The notes under the pieces: model-generated | The model's database searches: none | The model's input: the letters and a program-made list of their open reading frames with translations, nothing else | What the model was told of the DNA's origin: nothing | Assembly: GCA_016801885.1 (NCBI GenBank) | Contig: CM028902.1 | Span: 21,233,580 to 21,297,579 of the forward strand | DNA length: 64,000 nt | From: Toxotes chatareus | Taxonomy: Eukaryota > Chordata > Actinopteri > Toxotidae | Direction: 5' to 3' | Part shown: positions 28,827 through 38,900 of the stretch, in pieces | Layout of the letters: every line of letters begins with the position of its first letter | How positions within the stretch are numbered: the stretch's first letter is position 1 | Made by a program: the position numbers and the translations under genes

Positions 28827-30028
28827 TTTGAAGAGAAAAGGCTGTTGAATAAATTAATACATGGGAACTTTTTATGTTGACATGCATCATAAACAATATC
28901 ACATCCATCCATTTTTCTCATAGTGAGCCATCTCCACCTTACAGAGGCAGAGCCCCACCTGAGACACTTCACTTATTGATGAAACTTAAATGGGTTTAAG
29001 TCAGTTTTTGATTGGAAATGGTTATCAATACAAGGAGCATAATTCAGAGCCAATTACTTAAAGGGTAACATCCACACTGTCAATGAATATGGGTTGTTTT
29101 ACCCCATAGAAAACACTAATTAGATGATGAATTGGTTGCAAAATAACACTTCAGCTGAGAGTTTAAATCAAAAGCCTTCACTACTGAAAAAATTAAATGT
29201 CAGGGTGTACTTCATGGAGGCTACTGTGAGAGGGTCCTACTCGTTAAGCTTAATAGCCAAAGGGATAAAACTGCATCCATCTAAACTAACCTAATCAATC
29301 ACCATAATATGATATATATGTTTGAACACTATGAAATCCATATATAAGCAGATCCTTCATATATAATGGCTGTGCCTATGTATTCAACACAGAAATATTT
29401 GGTCCGCATCAAAAATTCATTTGGAAGAAAAGGTCGAACTTTTATTTATTTATTTTTTTCCTAACAAAATATCATGTTCCCGAAACCAGCTTTTGAACAG
29501 TATTTAAATGTCCTTTTTTCTATTCATCTATCAAGAAGAAAACATTCATTGCCGATTACAGACAAAATAGGCCCTATAATATTAATTAAATGTCCATGTC
29601 ATGCCTCTCTCTGCAAAAGTGAGTTTACAGAAGATAAGTAAATTAATTTCTTGTGTTTTCCAGTCATTTAAAATCTAAATTGTCCTTCTTTCAATACTCC
29701 AATAAGACGAACTTTTGCTGTGATATTATTGTTTATCTCTAGACAATCATATAAAGTTTTTTGGTATAATGTCTTAAGGATGCCCTACAATTTTTTCCCC
29801 CCATAAATTTCCCTGTATCATAATTATTAACCTTTCTTCAGTCGGTTGCCTTTTACAGCAGTGATCTAATTCAGCAATATTTCAACAATTCTGAGTCTGG
29901 ATCAACTTTTAGGAAGAAAAAAAAAAAGTCTTACCGTCAGTGTCGAAATGTTTCCAAATGTCAAGGAACTGGGACGCGGTGACCTCGGCCAGGTGCAGGT
30001 GAGGAGGCTGCTGTGCTTTGTTTGCCAT
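12935..30028 (-). CDS. calb2: Calretinin (calbindin 2), six-EF-hand calcium-binding protein
   Basis: Eleven coding exons, right to left: 30028-29935, 25226-25150, 25066-24977, 23948-23868, 21012-20956, 19065-18988, 17543-17488, 17370-17331, 17150-17097, 14081-14010 and 13051-12935 (TGA). Phases agree throughout and give 271 residues, the same length as human calretinin. The N-terminus MANKAQQPPHLHLAE and C-terminus VLCREPIV are typical of the family. EF-hand loops with intact acidic ligands lie at 29-40, 76-87, 120-131, 164-175 and 208-219; the sixth (about 251-262, SDGGKLYRGELE) is degenerate, as is usual in calretinin. The protein is a cytosolic calcium buffer and sensor in neurons and sensory cells. 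The start has A at -3 and G at +4. Introns total about 16 kb, the largest being intron 1 (25227-29934). Teleosts carry calb2a and calb2b; I cannot say which this is. No disabling change seen. Confidence 0.96.
13568..13593. repeat. Perfect 12-bp inverted repeat in calb2 intron
   Basis: GCATCTTGAATT is followed after two bases by its exact reverse complement. The stem has an almost absent loop and lies in a calb2 intron. Probably a chance palindrome; too short and tight to be a microRNA precursor. Confidence 0.6.
14082..17096. other. calb2 intron 10, no embedded gene recognised
   Basis: Three kb of intron. A 134-codon open frame on the minus strand (14417-14821) has no recognisable domain and looks accidental. 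No transposon terminus or SINE head was noticed. Confidence 0.5.
20025..20400. repeat. Interspersed repeat copy in calb2 intron 5, related to 31470-31950
   Basis: Contains 'ttagcttagct' modules and ends with 'atttcccagagcgctaaacttttccttta'-type text. A very similar ending (aatttcccaaaatgctgaactattaccttta) occurs at about 31917-31945. Both look like copies of one short non-coding repeat family that I recall as frequent in percomorph fish. No target-site duplication was established. Confidence 0.45.
21400..21740. repeat. Low-complexity pyrimidine-rich tract in calb2 intron 4
   Basis: Extended CT-rich sequence (repeated cttctcctcctctcc and similar) interrupted by short mixed stretches. It produces spurious Ser/Leu/Pro-rich open frames. 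No function assigned. Confidence 0.5.
22750..23215. repeat. Possible interspersed repeat in calb2 intron 4
   Basis: The stretch starting 'gggctgccaactcttacgca' and 'catgagactcacgca' resembles a repeat I have seen in fish genomes, but there is no second copy in this window to compare with and no termini were found. Confidence 0.25.
25227..29934. other. calb2 intron 1, microsatellites but no gene
   Basis: The 4.7-kb first intron contains a G-homopolymer at about 25749-25760, a GT/CG-rich patch near 26160-26200, and GT runs at 28532-28552 and 28791-28825. Open frames here are short and carry no recognisable domain. First introns often hold enhancers, but I see no specific site to name. Confidence 0.5.
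28791..28825. repeat. (GT)n microsatellite
   Basis: Uninterrupted GT dinucleotides, about 35 bp, in calb2 intron 1. Likely length-polymorphic. Confidence 0.95.
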
Positions 30029-30232
30029 GATGCTGTCGACGGATGCTGCTGCGGTTCAGACGCCAGAAAAATCCGCTCCTAACTTTTTTTCTGTGTCTCT
30101 TGTCCAAACACACCCCACACTGTAGCCCCGGCGCGCCGCCCGCCGCTTTTTAACCCGCGTGCAGGAGCGGTAGCATCGCGGCATCGCCGCTGGGGGCGCA
30201 CTGCCACCGACGGCGTCCATCTGAGTCAGCGA

Positions 30233-30236
<4 letters not shown>
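30029..30236 (-). promoter_or_regulatory. calb2: Putative calb2 5' UTR and core promoter
   Basis: GC- and CpG-rich sequence upstream of the calb2 ATG, including GCGCGCCGCCCGCCG at about 30131-30145. Read on the minus strand, GGTTAAAAAGC near 30146-30156 is a weak TATA-like candidate. Assignment rests on position and composition. Confidence 0.4.
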
Positions 30237-30304
<68 letters not shown>

Positions 30305-30368
30305 AAGTGCTTCCAAGCTTGATGTAGCTGTGTGATGGGACGTCTTGGGCACTGCAGTGGACAGACTG

Positions 30369-30437
<69 letters not shown>
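30237..30437. repeat. Compound microsatellite cluster upstream of calb2: (CT)n, (GT)n, (GT)n
   Basis: CT repeats at 30237-30268 run into GT repeats at about 30272-30303. After a 67-bp unique spacer follows a 67-bp pure GT run at 30371-30437, the longest dinucleotide tract in the window. The cluster begins about 210 bp upstream of the calb2 start codon. Confidence 0.95.
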
Positions 30438-30442
<5 letters not shown>

Positions 30443-31469
30443 TGAGAGAGATGCAGATAGTGAGCAGATTGTTTTGTTGTTGCATCATCACACTTTTACA
30501 GTATAGATCCCACGTGTATGCGTGTTTGATCCAGTGCACGCGCATGCATGTGAATCCCCATATTTCACCATGCACGTGACACTCAAGCCTGTGTGTGTGT
30601 GTGAGTCAGAGCATACTGTGTTCCTGCCTCCTACATCTGTGTGTGTCTATCTAAGCCTGTCTACCAGTGTGTGAGGCTTCACAGACTTAATTAGAACTCA
30701 CACGCTAATCACATTCCCCACACCGCCGCCAGCCAGCAGTGATTAGCCCACATAATAAATGTAAATTCTGAAAAAAAGGGAGGAAACAACTTTTTCATTA
30801 ATGGCCAGTCTACTGTGCAGAGGGGCCGGCAAAGCCACAGATCCCATTAGGAGAATGAGGTTGGAAGAAAAAAAAAAAAAAAAAAGTAGTCATATATATT
30901 CCTTCTTCTCATTTACTGCAAGAGGTGATAACATTCAGGATGAAGTAATAAGCCTGTAATGAGCAGGAGGGCAAGTATCCCTAGAAGCATTTTCCTTCTG
31001 TTGGATGAAATCTGCAAAGAGGGAGACGGCTCTTCACACACAGTGAATATTAATAATATTTTTCATTTGACCCATGTGTGTAACTAACAACATTAATATT
31101 GGCTTTGTTCCATTAACCCAATGAGTCATGCCAGTAAGCAAGCATGCACAGAACCAGGGTCCTGAGACAGGAATTACTAAATGGTTATTAATTAATATTA
31201 TGAATTACACCTGTGCTTTTCCTGTTATAACCTGTCAAAATGTTTCCTGCGACATCTGAGATGAAAGGGAAGGTAAGGGGGTTCTGTGCAATCAACTGCA
31301 GCTGTGTTAGCAGTGAGAAAACCTCGATCATGTTTCTGATTTCGGAAAAATTCACCTTAAACCTGCATTAGCTTTTTGGCCCCTTGAGGGCAGTGCAATG
31401 AGCTTCAAACATGATGCTGTCATTTTATCACCTCATACATATTGAACCTGTTAGCTAACAGTTTTTTGC

Positions 31470-31950
31470 CAACAGGAGTTTGGGCTCCACCACCTCCTGA
31501 TGGAAATACCAGAATCTTTCGGAGGCAGTTAAAATAATTTAGCACAAAGGCTGGAAGCAGGGAGCGAAAACTAGCTTAGCTCACTCCAAACCCAAAATCA
31601 AATAGAGATGTGAAATTGACAGTTTGTGGTTTTGGAGTGAGTTACATGGTTTGACTATTTCTTATTGAACAGAAGTTTATCCATGTCCCCAGTATTTCTG
31701 TGCAGCGTCCTCAGCTGCAGCTCAGTTTGCCATATGGTCAGTGAGGACATCTCTATACGAGACAGCCAGGTTTAATAAGATCATATCAGACCTGGCAACT
31801 TCATATGGCGTGGCTAGCTGTTTTTCCCTGCTTCCGGTCCAGTAGGGAGTCTAATCGCCTCCCTGCTCTGAGTGTTGTCCTCCAGTCCCACTCTCAAAAA
31901 GAAAGTGAATAAGCGAATTTCCCAAAATGCTGAACTATTACCTTTAAAGT
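31470..31950. repeat. Interspersed repeat copy, related to 20025-20400
   Basis: Contains 'aggctggaagcagggagcgaaaactagcttagct', a 'tgtggttttggagtgagttacatggtttgactatttctt' block and the shared ending near 31917-31945. Non-coding; type undetermined. Confidence 0.5.
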
Positions 31951-33121
31951 CACTGATTTGAAAGCTATTAAAACCAGATGTTCTTCATATAAGTGTATTT
32001 GAGTGATTCTTTCAGTGCTGGTGGGGTTCATTTATGATCTGTCATCACATCAAAAGTAAGTGACAAGCACGACATGCCTGTAGAGCCAATGCTGGACGCA
32101 AACACTTTGTATTTTCGGTGCTATAAATCAAGTTCACCCCGGCTGAAGCTGTGATAGTGCAGGAAAATAATTAAGATGATCAAGATAAACCAAGTTGGCA
32201 CAATCATGCCTATAGATGCACAGTTGAACTTGGCCTGTCACATCTCCTCAGAGGTGGAGCAGTAATTTTCCAGATCCACCTTGCTGCACGCTGGCACACT
32301 GCTGACACGCTGCTGGCAGCCGACTCCTTTAGGAGGCGGCGTGTGAAAGTCAGCAGAGACGTTCCCTCATCCGCCGCTTTTTTCTTACGCTTGTAAAAGT
32401 CACATTCACTAACAGGAGCAACTGCTGTCTCATAGAGAGCGTGTGCTCAGGTACATGACAGTGCATGAGAACAACTTTGTGTGTGTGTGCGTGTGTTTGA
32501 CAGAGAGAAACACTGAGTGTGTGACAGTGTTTAAGAGTGTAAACTCAGCAGAGTTGTCCCTGCTTTATTTCCTCAGCTTCTCTTTTCACCCTGTATTAAT
32601 CAATAGCGGGTTCTGTGCTCAGTTGGCACGGCGACAATAGATAGATCAACATTACATTACAGATGAGGCCTGTCGCCAGCCTGCGGGGACTGCCGAGCCA
32701 AACACACTTCATTCTCCTCTCTTATTCTCTTTAGTCACTCTTGTCATCTGTCTTTATCTGTGTCCTGTCTGCCATTTCCCTCCATTCAAAGCAGGGAGTC
32801 TGATATTTGCATCCTACATGCATATCTTTGTACATGTCTCACTTTTTGCTGTGAAGCCTGGGTGTGAGGCATTTCCACAAATGTGTGTAAATTCAATCCA
32901 TGCAGCCCGGTATAGGTGTTGTGTTTGTGTTGTTAGGCTGCCTGGTTCATTTGTATTAATATTTCAGTTCCACAGTGGGCCGCACCTCCACATGCTGTAT
33001 GCAGATCAATTATGTAACAGAAAGGAGCAAAGCACAGAGCAGCCATTTCCACTTCATCTCAGGCTCACAGCGTCTTCATCTGTTTGAGGTGTGTTTAAAG
33101 TGAAGGATGGAGGGAGCGAAG

Positions 33122-33123
<2 letters not shown>

Positions 33124-33159
<36 letters not shown>
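33124..33159. repeat. (GA)n microsatellite
   Basis: Pure AG dinucleotide run of about 36 bp in the calb2-pnp spacer. Confidence 0.95.
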
Positions 33160-33161
<2 letters not shown>

Positions 33162-33327
33162 GATATGTTTATGATGTTTATGAGGTGTGTGTGTTTAGAT
33201 GTGGAGGAGGGGGCGATCTCTCCTTTATATCCCTCATTATCACTGAAAATAGGACAAACTCTTTTTCTCCTTGAAAACAAAACTTCTCCTCATTGATTGA
33301 TTCTAGGTTGTTTTCCCTTCAGTATGT

Positions 33328-33330
<3 letters not shown>

Positions 33331-33367
<37 letters not shown>
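33331..33367. repeat. (CA)n microsatellite
   Basis: Pure CA dinucleotide run of about 37 bp in the calb2-pnp spacer. Confidence 0.95.
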
Positions 33368-33370
<3 letters not shown>

Positions 33371-35346
33371 AATGTGTGCACTCATCTGTGACAGGAAAAA
33401 AAAACAGCATCCAAGTGTCATCTGCAAGTTTTTTTTAATGTGACAGCAGCAACATTTTGCATGTAAATGACTCGTCTTAAATCAGTAGAGACGTAGTCTG
33501 TTTATCTTATAAGACCATTAGATTCCAACCTGAGGACTGGATACAGTATATGTGATTAAAAAGCGCATACAGCATATGGAGATTATTCAGTCTAATAAAT
33601 GTGGACATGAGGAAGAGTTCACAAACCAGACAGCAGAAAACAAGGAAACAAAATGCAACATTTGGTGTTGTGCCCAAACAGGAAAATAGCAAGAAAATAG
33701 CAAGTATAGTAGTAAATTCATTCAGGGTTTTGGAGATTATATGGGTCAGAACTTCTAAAAAATTAAAAAGAAAGGATTTTAGAATTAATTCACTGCGTTT
33801 AAATAACAGCTCTTCCTGTTTATTGTGTATGGAGCAGCTCCAGATTTTACATTTTGATGAGGGCAGGCTTCTTTCAGAGTGGAATTCGCCTTTAAGACTT
33901 CCATTACCATCTTGATGTGAAGCCTGATGCAAACGGTCCAAGAGGTGGACTGCTGATCTAGGATTTCTCTGGCCTTTCCAGCTCTAATGAATGAGACGGT
34001 CAAAGGAACCTGGCAGGAGGTTCCACATCAGCGCAGAGAAGATTGAAAACTGCAGGCACAGGTATTATAGCCCTCCCTGATATCACAGTGTATCACAGTG
34101 TTGTGCAAATCAAACGGACCCAAAATGCGATCTGCCACCGAAAAACCTTTCAGATTATATTTCTTTTAGCCATTGCTTATATTTCAATCTATAAATCTAC
34201 GAGATGTAAATCACTGATCTATGAGATCACTAAAATTAAGAGCTCTCCATTATTGGACAGGCTTTGCAAACACAGATTCAGCTAAAACTTTATTTCCGTA
34301 TTCAGAGATCCGACAAGGATTTAGATCATAGATTGACATGCCACTGGCATTATGTCGCATCGTTTCAGCAAAAAATACATTAAATAGCTAAAATAAGTGA
34401 TTTGTCTGCTTCAAAAATAGACAACTCTGACTTGATCATTAAAGAGTGCAAATAAACTTGGTCCCAATGATTCTGTCTGATAACAAGAATTATTCTATAC
34501 TCTCTAAATTAGCAGCTATTAATTATGTGGTTTCAAGAATACACCCTGCTGGAGTGATGGGCTGTTTTCTTTAGCCCTGCACTAACATGTCAAGACCAGC
34601 ACCATTAAGAGCACAGTGTCTTCTGAATACATCTGGCTGGCAGATGATGAATGCATTGGTGGTAGATGTGAACACTGCTCCGGGCTAAAGGCAAATGAGA
34701 CATACAGCATCTATGCATGTAAGTATAAACAATGGAGGGTTGACAAGTCGTAAGTAACAGCACGTAAACCTTAATAACAGACAATCATTAAAAAATGAAG
34801 TGTTAAAAAAGAGACAGGGTGCTACTCAGTGATCATCTCAGTATATCTAAAGGCTGCACGTGTACAGTAGTAGTTGTTCGCAGTCAGTTGCATAAGCTGG
34901 CCATGAAATTATCCCATATTCATTTCACTGTTTAGATGCACTCAGATATATAGGTTCAGCTATCAGAAAAGTCCTGGTCTTTTTGTCAGGTACTGCAACT
35001 CTGGCTCTGAGAGGCAACCCCAGCCACCCTTCAGCTCTAATGCAGGACAGAGATACATACTGATGAGGTTTAAATAATTTTAAATAATAGAATGGTATAC
35101 TGTGATTATAAGACCTGATCTTAGCCACTGCAATAATCAATTTGGAGTCAAACAAACACACAATAAAAGTCAACATGTCACCCAAGGATTTCAGAGACAC
35201 CCACTAATTCTACTTTCACCGCATTTCCTTACCACGATTTAAACGTCTCATGATTTGCATGTGCCATTTATTGTTAGACTGTAACTGTACAGCTCCTGAG
35301 GATCTTGTTTTTTGGTTTTGTTTTTGCTTGCCTGCGGTGATGCAGA

Positions 35347-35376
35347 GGTGTACTGACCAGGGTGTGTCAGTACACC
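35347..35376. repeat. Perfect 11-bp inverted repeat (hairpin)
   Basis: GGTGTACTGAC at 35347-35357 pairs with GTCAGTACACC at 35366-35376 across an 8-nt loop. It lies 600 bp downstream of pnp (minus strand). Not followed by a T-run, so not a terminator-like signal. Function unknown. Confidence 0.7.
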
Positions 35377-35976
35377 GTGACATCATTGTCGGGTGTGGTT
35401 AGGGGGTGCAGCAAAGCACCATACCAACCACAGCCAAAATGGATGCTTGGTGTGGTCTATCAGTGAAACATACTTTCATCCAACTCCTAGACCAGTGGCT
35501 ACTTATTGTTCTTTCAAGTTATAGACACCATAACAGCACTGATGATGAAATCTGCCACCATCATTTTGCAGTTGGCAAAATGCTGTAGGCCTGTCATGAC
35601 TGTGATTCATGGAGACTAGATCCAGGCTAACACTTCCTCATTTGTGAAAGTCTCGCTGTAACAAAAACGAATAGCAAACTAGCCTTTTCAGCATTCATGA
35701 AATGCTTTGGGTGTTTCCAGGTATTATGAGTGTCTCTAAGTAGCATTTTCTTTTTCTTTTTTTTTTTTTTAACTCTGCCGAAAAAAATCTCACTGACTCC
35801 CCTGGTTCACCACATTACCCAGTAATAAATAATAACCTATCCACCCTATCTTGAACACTTCACCATCTGCACATAAATTTAACTTTTTGTTCAAAGCTAT
35901 GATTATCATATCACCAGTCACTTAGTTTTGAGGCTGGAAATCTTATTTTATGCCAACAAGATTTTAGATAAAAGCA

Positions 35977-38900
35977 CTACAGCTTGGTGATGAGGTGGCT
36001 GACGAGCTTCTGGAGGTCCTGGGTGCGGCACTGGGTGGTCTTCAGCACCTCTTCATGGTTTGCCTTCTCACTGCTATCATAATCTGTCACGACCTTGTTG
36101 GTGATGAGGGACAGACCCAAGACACGCAAGCCACAGTGTCGAGCCACCACCACCTCCGGGACGGTGCTCATACCTGCACGAAAGGAAGAAGAATTACGTA
36201 TATAAAGATGCTAAACCCCTTTAAATCTCCTGTAATTTATTGCTGCACTTCCATTAAACATTTGACTTGATGTGTAAAATCTGTGGAATGCCCCATCTTA
36301 TATTTGGAAGTTATGCATTTAAGATCACTTGGCTCAAAAACAGTGTGTTTCTTTGCACTGTCCACAGTATTACTGCGATCAGGTGGTGGTCCAGGTGGAA
36401 ATGAATAGTGGAAGCAGAGTAAGAGTTTTAACAGTGGAAAAATACAAGGCCGAGAAGCATTGGGCCATATTGCGTGAGTTTTCTTTAAAAATTAGAAGTT
36501 GAGTAAATAACAGGAGAAGGAGACCCGGGTGACAGTTGGTCTTCAGTGTCTCTATAATAGAAAAATGAGCAATGTATTGACAAATAACGGGACATAATTA
36601 ACTCACCGGATCCTGCTTTATTTCACATGCTGTTTGTATCTGTTCCTCTCTGAATAATGCATTCATATTTGTTTGTGCAGTTACTGTTAAGAGGCTTTCC
36701 CATAACGCATTAGCGTCTCCTAATGTGAGCACAACGGAGCTGTACTAACCCACAGCGTCAGCCCCCAGCGTCTGCAGGACTCTGCACTCTGCAATCGTCT
36801 CATATGTCGGTCCAGCCAGCATGCAGTAAACCCCTTCCTGCAGGAAGCTGTCGCAGCCCTGCTCCTCTGCTGTTTGCTTGGCCAGAGCCCTCAACTCTCG
36901 GTCATACGCATCCGACATGCAAGGGAAGCGCACTCCGAACCTGGAGACATTTTAAATGAATGAACTGGACCCAGCAATAGTCTGTAAGACACAGACAGAT
37001 GTTGACAGTGTATCAGTTTCACTTTCATAGCCCTGCCTTGGCGTTGGTGCTGTACCTTTCATCATTGTGCCCACAAAGCGGGTTCTGGCCCGCAAAGCCC
37101 GGCATGTTGATGTGATCCTTGATGAGCATGATGTCCCCCACATCGTAAGTGCCATTGAGTCCCCCCGCTGCGTTTGTCACGATCAGAGTTTCCACACCCA
37201 GCAGGAAGAAGACTCGCACTGGGTACGTCACCTGGTGAGACAAATATGGTACAGCAACAACAACAACAACAACACACTGTTGTTCCTTTATTGCCTTGAT
37301 GCACAGCAGATTATTACAAACGGCAGTTAGAAGATGGGGGCAGATGGGAACCATAGGCGGAGGAAACGCATCACATGAGAAGAATTGTAAGAGGTACAGC
37401 TTCTGCAGGCGCTGACTGTTATTACTGTAGGTTTTGGTATGTCTGAAGCAGCTGTGGTTCTGTGCTCACCTTTATAGGGCATCTGATGGCCCCTGAACGA
37501 CTGCTGCTACTTTTCACTGCAGTCACATTTGGAAATTGCTTTTTCTTTTTCACAGTTCTCTACAGCTTGAATTGAAAGTGGTTTGATAGTGAGTGGAGAA
37601 CTGTTCTCAAGTACCCTGGTTTCTTGATAAGGTCAGTGCTGTCATTTTGGAACATGAGACTGTTTGATGTTAGGTTTTCCATAATATTGGGTGGATTATG
37701 CAGGAAATGTAGGACGTGTGGCCTTGTTACAGCTGAAATGTAAGCATTGTAAGCTGTAGTTCATGTGTAATACAAGACCTGTCAGCAGTTAAATTGTAGC
37801 AGTGAGCTGTTTATTACATTATTCTCTCTTGGGTGGCAGCTCATACTTACCTGTACTAAGCTGGTTTTCAGTCATTATAGAATATTTGTGTAGGATTTTG
37901 TTCAGTTTGCCATGAAGGGCGTAAGGACCACAAGACAGAACAAAGCCTTCCACAGCTTCCAAGCATGTGGCACATTTGTAACAGACGTTGTCTGTAAGAA
38001 TTTACCTCACTTGGAAAAACATTTTGGCTTCAGCTCAGTTTAAGTAGATGATTCAACTAGAGGCATTTAATATATCACGTCTAAAGTCCTAACTGGATAC
38101 CAGAGGGTCATAATGCATCTGCCCCTCTACTACTGTATGAAATTGGACTAGATTTTATGATTCAGTGGAATTATATGGATCATTTTATGTGGAGATGGCA
38201 AATCACAGCTAAAATAAAACCAGGCTGCAGTCTCTCCATGAGCCAAAGGTCAGTCACTAGGTGGTTTTCCTACTGTCATCACAACTCCACAGCTGATCAT
38301 TCAACACACATAGTAAATTGTTAGCCAAAGTTGTGCATCATACTTTGGTTTGCCAAGCTCTGGTCAAGAGGCAACGGAAGTTTAAACTGCCAGTTATACA
38401 AAATTACAAAATCATGACTGAAGGTGAGATAAATTCTCTGAAAGGGTAAATCAAACGATATGAAAAAAGGTCCAGTCTGAGCTGCCAAATTTAAACAACA
38501 ATCACCTATTTTCACCTGATATTATTATTACATTAACATTTAAAATTAAGAGATCTGGCACAAAATTGATCGTGTCCTGCAAAGATGGCCCCTCCCCGTG
38601 ACCAGAATAACAATGTATGTTTTCGTTCAGCTTCGTGGTTTAAAGATTAAGCCTGCACCTACAGAAACAGTGAATATTTTCCTCAAAGTGACTGACAAAG
38701 TCAGAGTTTAAACTGCCAGCTATAGTTCAGTTATCCTGTATAGAATATCATTTGTATCAGCAAGGTTTCGAAATGCAGAGGCAAGTTGGCTCGTGACAGA
38801 AACTGAGACAGAAAGATGCTCACGAGGCAACTTAGTCAGCCTCAGTTGCCTTTTGTGTTCAGTGCTAATTAGCAGATGTTAGCATTGCTAAAAAACAGTT

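Larger units (their letters stand above)
30438..35976. other. Intergenic spacer between calb2 and pnp
   Basis: About 5.5 kb with no host gene recognised. It contains an interspersed repeat (31470-31950), GA and CA microsatellites (33124-33159 and 33331-33367) and a short perfect hairpin (35347-35376). The overlapping 144- and 104-codon open frames on opposite strands at 33507-33941 have no domain and look like chance. Confidence 0.55.

Noticed and set aside
30056..30575. Two overlapping minus-strand frames upstream of calb2 rich in His-Thr and Arg-Glu
   Set aside because: They are translations of the GT and CT microsatellites and the calb2 5' region, not genes.
33507..33941. 144-codon minus-strand open frame, overlapped by a 104-codon plus-strand frame, in the calb2-pnp spacer
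   Set aside because: No domain, no family resemblance and open on both strands, as expected for AT-rich chance sequence.
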